Below, piece by piece: positions 48,411 to 50,413 of a stretch of DNA of 50,413 nt. Made by a program: the position numbers and the translations under genes. The notes beneath the pieces were generated by a model that did no database searches, was not told the DNA's origin, and was given only the letters and a program-made list of their open reading frames with translations. The stretch comes from a virus. Position 1 is the first letter of the stretch; each line of letters begins with the position of its first letter. The stretch is from positions 1-50,413 of IMG/VR virus record IMGVR_UViG_3300014501_001247; one strand, 5' to 3'.

Positions 48411-48901
48411 CGCGCCTGTTCGGCTCGAAGCGCCGCGAGACGCTGTGGCTGCGCGAGAAGCACGCCGCCTATGTGGCCGGCCGCGGCCGCCTCCCGATCT
48501 GCAACCTGTGCGGCCTCCCCGTCGCGCAAACCGACGCCTGGGACGAGAGCCACCATCGCGAAAAACCGCGCGCCTTCGGCGGCGGCCGCGGCCTCGAGCA
48601 CGTCGGCATCGCCCACCACCGCTGCAACCACGAGCACGGCGCCAAGGTCGTCACCCCGGCCAAGGCCAAGGCCGACCGCGTGCGCCGCTTCCACATCGGC
48701 GCCGGCGGCCCCGGGCTCGGCAAGGCGCGCATGCGCGGCGGCCGCCGCTCGGGCGAGCGCAAGACCTTCGGCCACGGCGTCGTGCGCCGGCAAAGCGCCG
48801 CCGAGCGCCACGCCGCCATGCGCGAGCGCCTGGCGCTCACCGCCGCCGACGGCTCGCCGGTCGGGCTGTGGGCGCCCGACCCGCCGGCGGCGGAGGCGTG
48901 A
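48401..48901 (+). CDS. HNH endonuclease
   Basis: The 166-residue protein has a ββα-metal HNH motif: CNLCGLP (C34, C37), ESHHREKPRAFGGG (H51-H52) and HVGIAHHRCNHEHG (H72-H73, C75, N76, H77). A long basic C-terminal tail (KAKADRVRRFHIG; RMRGGRRSGERK) follows. Such enzymes assist packaging when beside terminase, but this copy is in the early rightward operon, so a role in recombination, host DNA cutting or homing is as likely. No intron is apparent. Confidence 0.86.
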   Translation: MPLTRLFGSKRRETLWLREKHAAYVAGRGRLPICNLCGLPVAQTDAWDESHHREKPRAFGGGRGLEHVGIAHHRCNHEHGAKVVTPAKAKADRVRRFHIGAGGPGLGKARMRGGRRSGERKTFGHGVVRRQSAAERHAAMRERLALTAADGSPVGLWAPDPPAAEA

Positions 48902-48906
48902 AGCCG

Positions 48907-48996
48907 ATGAGCGAGGTCGCCACCATGCTCGTCGTCGCCGTCTTCATCCTGCTCGCGATCTCGGCCGTGTGCTGGCTGTTCAATCCCGGGAGGTAA
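48907..48996 (+). CDS. Very small membrane protein (29 aa)
   Basis: MSEVATMLVVAVFILLAISAVCWLFNPGR is mostly a single transmembrane helix. ATG 48907 lies 10 nt after GGAGG. A GTG at 48898 that overlaps the preceding stop would have no room for that site. It is too short for confident homology, but ribosome binding site, hydrophobicity and exact fit between neighbours support it. Confidence 0.6.
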   Translation: MSEVATMLVVAVFILLAISAVCWLFNPGR

Positions 48997-48998
48997 GC

Positions 48999-49214
48999 AT
49001 GGCTCGCATAGGCGCGCTGCGACAACCGATCTTGAGCTGCAACGGCTGCGGCTGCGACGACCGCCATCCCTGCATCACGGAGGGCGGGCCGTGCGCTTGG
49101 TTCATGCTCTCGATCGACGGACCAAGCGGGCTCTGCACCGCCTGCGCCGAGGAGCTCGGCTACGAGGCCTTCATGTACCGCCCGGACAGCCTCGACGAGG
49201 ACGAGGCGGCGTGA
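48999..49214 (+). CDS. Cysteine-rich zinc-binding small protein
   Basis: The 71-residue protein has CNGCGCDDRHPCITEGGPCAWF and GLCTACAEELGY, i.e. seven to eight cysteines in a C..CGC.D...C....GPC.W....GLC..C pattern. This is widely seen in small phage and plasmid proteins and presumably binds zinc. GGGAGGTAAGC precedes the ATG. Function unknown; many phages carry one such protein in the early region. Confidence 0.78.
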   Translation: MARIGALRQPILSCNGCGCDDRHPCITEGGPCAWFMLSIDGPSGLCTACAEELGYEAFMYRPDSLDEDEAA

Positions 49215-49291
49215 GCGCTGCCGGCGATTGCCGCCTTCTGTCAGTTGCGTCCCGCGTCCGACACCGACCGAAACCTCCCGGAGCGGAGACC

Positions 49292-49666
49292 ATGCGCGCC
49301 CACGCGCTCAAGAGCTGGCCCAAAATGTTCGCCGCCATCGCAGCTGGCGCGCGCGGCGACCTGCGCCGCGCCGACCGCGACTTCCGCGCCGGCGACCTGG
49401 TGCGTTTCAACGAGTTCGTGCCGGACTATCAGAAGCCGCGCACCGGGCTGACCGGCCATCGCCGCGACCGCATCATCGTCGCGGTCGAGCGCGCCTGGGC
49501 CGGCGGCCCCGACTACATGGGCCGCCACGTCACGCTGACACTGCGCCCGCTCAAGTGGACCGAGCACCTCGGCATCCTCGCCGGCCTCGGCCGCTACCGC
49601 GTCGACTGGCTCGAGCCGCTGCCGCCGGCGCGCAGCGCACCGGCGAAGGCCGGAGACGCTGCATGA
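49292..49666 (+). CDS. DUF3850-like (ASCH-type) protein
   Basis: The 124-residue protein starts RAHALKSWPKMFAAIAAGARGDLRRADRDFRAGDLVRFNEFVPDY, matching the DUF3850 pattern (H.LK..P.yF.ai..G.K..E.R..DRdF..GD.l...E), an ASCH-like RNA-binding fold. It continues with RDRIIVAVERAW. ATG 49292 is used because the domain begins there. GTG 49211, overlapping the previous stop, is an alternative that would add 27 residues without family support. The usual E in 'FEiR' is replaced by L. Confidence 0.8.
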   Translation: MRAHALKSWPKMFAAIAAGARGDLRRADRDFRAGDLVRFNEFVPDYQKPRTGLTGHRRDRIIVAVERAWAGGPDYMGRHVTLTLRPLKWTEHLGILAGLGRYRVDWLEPLPPARSAPAKAGDAA

Positions 49667-49941
49667 GCGAGCGGCTGAGCAATTCGCAAATCGTCGTCAT
49701 GCGCTCGCTCCTCACGCGCAGTGGCGGCCGCCCGGTCGCGCTCGATCATGGCTGGCAGCGCGGCATGGTGCTGCCGCTGTCGCGCCGCGGCTTGATCGAG
49801 GTTTGGTATCGCCAGTCACCCGGCGAGGATCCTTCGCTGCGGGGACCCTACTTCAGCTTGAGCATAGCAGGCGCCCGGCTCGCCGCATGCTTCACCAATC
49901 CGGCGCCTCGCGGATTTTCAGGGGCGGAGCACTGCAGATGA
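49663..49941 (+). CDS. Hypothetical early protein (92 aa)
   Basis: MSERLSNSQIVVMRSLLTRSGGRPVALDHGWQRGMVLPLSRRGLIEVWYRQSP looks like a winged-helix-like fragment: two helices and a beta hairpin ending in LSIAGARLAACF, the 'itlaGr..a' end seen in small phage HTH proteins. ATGA overlap with the previous gene. Function is unknown. Confidence 0.66.
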   Translation: MSERLSNSQIVVMRSLLTRSGGRPVALDHGWQRGMVLPLSRRGLIEVWYRQSPGEDPSLRGPYFSLSIAGARLAACFTNPAPRGFSGAEHCR

Positions 49942-50243
49942 CGAACCATCCGAACCGCGCCAAGGCGAAAGCCGAGCGCGCGGTACTTGTGACGACAGCG
50001 CATCGTGGCGTTTTCTTCGGGTACGCATCAGACACCGACGGCCAGACGATCAAGCTGCGTGGCGCGCGCAACTGTCTCTATTGGGACAGCAAGGTAAAGG
50101 GCTTCATCGGTCTCGCCAGCACCGGGCCGATCGGCGGCTGCCGCGTCGGTCCGGCCGCCGACATCGAGCTGCGCGACATTACGTGCGTGGCGGAGTGCTC
50201 GCCCGAGGCGGTGAAGGCCTGGGAGGCTGCGCCATGGAAATAG
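49938..50243 (+). CDS. DUF6948-like protein
   Basis: The 101-residue product contains AVLVTTAHRGVFFGYASDTDG, TIKLRGARNCLYWDSKVKGFIGLASTGP and GCRVGPAADIELRDITCVAECSPEAVKAWEAA. It corresponds to a conserved small phage protein family (DUF6948) with TehRGVFfG, KL..ArnciyW....G...LA..GP and rigpaad-i-l...t.V-ev...A...W. The fold is a small beta-barrel of unknown role. Four-base overlap with the previous gene. In related phages this gene is often followed by a Gly-Tyr-Ser-Asp repeat protein, as here. Confidence 0.8.
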   Translation: MTNHPNRAKAKAERAVLVTTAHRGVFFGYASDTDGQTIKLRGARNCLYWDSKVKGFIGLASTGPIGGCRVGPAADIELRDITCVAECSPEAVKAWEAAPWK

Positions 50244-50413
50244 TGTCGCCGACAAAAATTGTCCGGGGCGCAGCCCCGGACCCATTATTGTTTGATCGCT
50301 CCGGCTCCGGCGACGGCTCCGGCTACGGCTCCGGCTCCGGCTCCGGCTACGGCTACGGCTCCGGCTACGGCTACGGCTCCGGCTACGGCTACGGCGACGG
50401 CGACGGCTCCGGC
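50234..50413 (+). CDS. Gly-Ser-Tyr-Asp repeat protein, truncated by the window end
   Basis: ATG 50234 opens a frame of 60 codons with no stop before the window ends. After MEIVSPTKIVRGAAPDPLLFD it turns into alternating Gly with Ser, Tyr or Asp (GSGYGYGSGYGYG...). Such proteins follow DUF6948 genes in other phages. If the molecule is circular the frame continues into the frame at position 1. The first codons overlap a perfect hairpin (50261-50281), so the N-terminus may be wrong. Confidence 0.55.
   Translation, partial: MEIVSPTKIVRGAAPDPLLFDRSGSGDGSGYGSGSGSGYGYGSGYGYGSGYGYGDGDGSG
50261..50281. terminator. Perfect 9-bp hairpin, possibly a bidirectional terminator
   Basis: GTCCGGGGC and GCCCCGGAC are exact inverted repeats around GCA. 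The plus-strand continuation is CCATTATTGTTTG; the minus-strand continuation is AATTTTTG. It could terminate the rightward operon weakly, or be a host-type intergenic palindrome now translated as part of the repeat protein. Confidence 0.5.
50296..50413. repeat. Tandem GGCTCC / GGCTAC / GGCGAC hexanucleotide array
   Basis: About 118 bp made only of GGC alternating with TCC, TAC or GAC. It stays in one reading frame to the last base of the window. It encodes Gly-Ser, Gly-Tyr and Gly-Asp dipeptides. Being at the edge, its true length is unknown and may be an assembly limit. Confidence 0.9.

Noticed and set aside
50296-50413. Tandem array considered as CRISPR or iteron repeats
   Set aside because: There are no spacers; the units are in-frame hexanucleotides encoding Gly-Ser/Tyr/Asp, and fit a low-complexity protein.
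1-50413. Search for tRNA, rRNA, transposase or CRISPR-Cas genes
   Set aside because: No cloverleaf-like segment, transposase motif or repeat-spacer array was recognised by eye; a dedicated scan could still find a tRNA.

Overview
The window reads as an essentially complete genome of a temperate, short-tailed (podovirus-type) phage or prophage of a high-GC alphaproteobacterium, most plausibly a Bradyrhizobium/Rhodopseudomonas-like member of the Hyphomicrobiales. The phage assignment rests on terminase, portal, scaffold, capsid, tail tube A and B, ejection proteins, fibre, lysis genes and a tyrosine integrase. The host guess rests on several things: a SciP-like (DUF1153) regulator, a GTA-type spike base protein, a small EEYR..A..CRR protein of the kind expanded in Nitrobacteraceae, host-type intergenic repeats, and many small proteins of types I know from rhizobial prophages. 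No tRNA, rRNA, CRISPR or insertion sequence was recognised.

Layout. A compact rightward block (46885 to the right end) starts at an immunity region. If the molecule is circular or circularly permuted, it continues into the rightward block 1-1727. Everything from 46789 down to 1724 is leftward except one small gene at 12228-12464. Going leftward from the immunity region the order is: XRE repressor (46.5-46.8 kb); candidate origin (46.3-46.5 kb); small early genes and a replication-initiation-like protein (41-46.3 kb); integrase with a candidate attP (39.7-40.8 kb); small terminase, head spike base and beta-helix spike, large terminase (34.9-39.4 kb); portal, scaffold, capsid and decoration protein (27.9-34.4 kb); a two-gene glycosylation cassette (24.7-27.8 kb); tail tube A and B and ejection proteins (9.1-24.7 kb); tail fibre (6.4-9.1 kb); and a lysis cassette (3.2-5.5 kb). 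The two leftmost leftward genes follow a strong terminator.

The main points of biological interest are as follows. (1) A repressor circuit: four 13-bp operators of the form TACC(N5)GGTA, two of which sit exactly 7 nt after a TTGACA box in two promoters. One of these promoters would produce an almost leaderless XRE mRNA. (2) A TPR-glycosyltransferase-FkbM methyltransferase fusion plus a GT4 glycosyltransferase inside the morphogenesis operon, directly after the capsid decoration gene and a strong terminator; this suggests virion or surface glycosylation. (3) A 1237-residue polyvalent ejection protein with an embedded ADP-ribosyltransferase. (4) A phage-borne SciP-like cell-cycle regulator. (5) A tyrosine-recombinase-type core site (8-bp arms, 8-nt spacer) beside the integrase. 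(6) A frameshift near the 3' end of the tail tube B gene.

Limits: functions come from motif recognition and gene order without database searches. Gene starts were set by Shine-Dalgarno sequence, overlap and expected N-termini. NTGA start/stop overlaps are very common here, so several GTG starts were preferred over longer frames.
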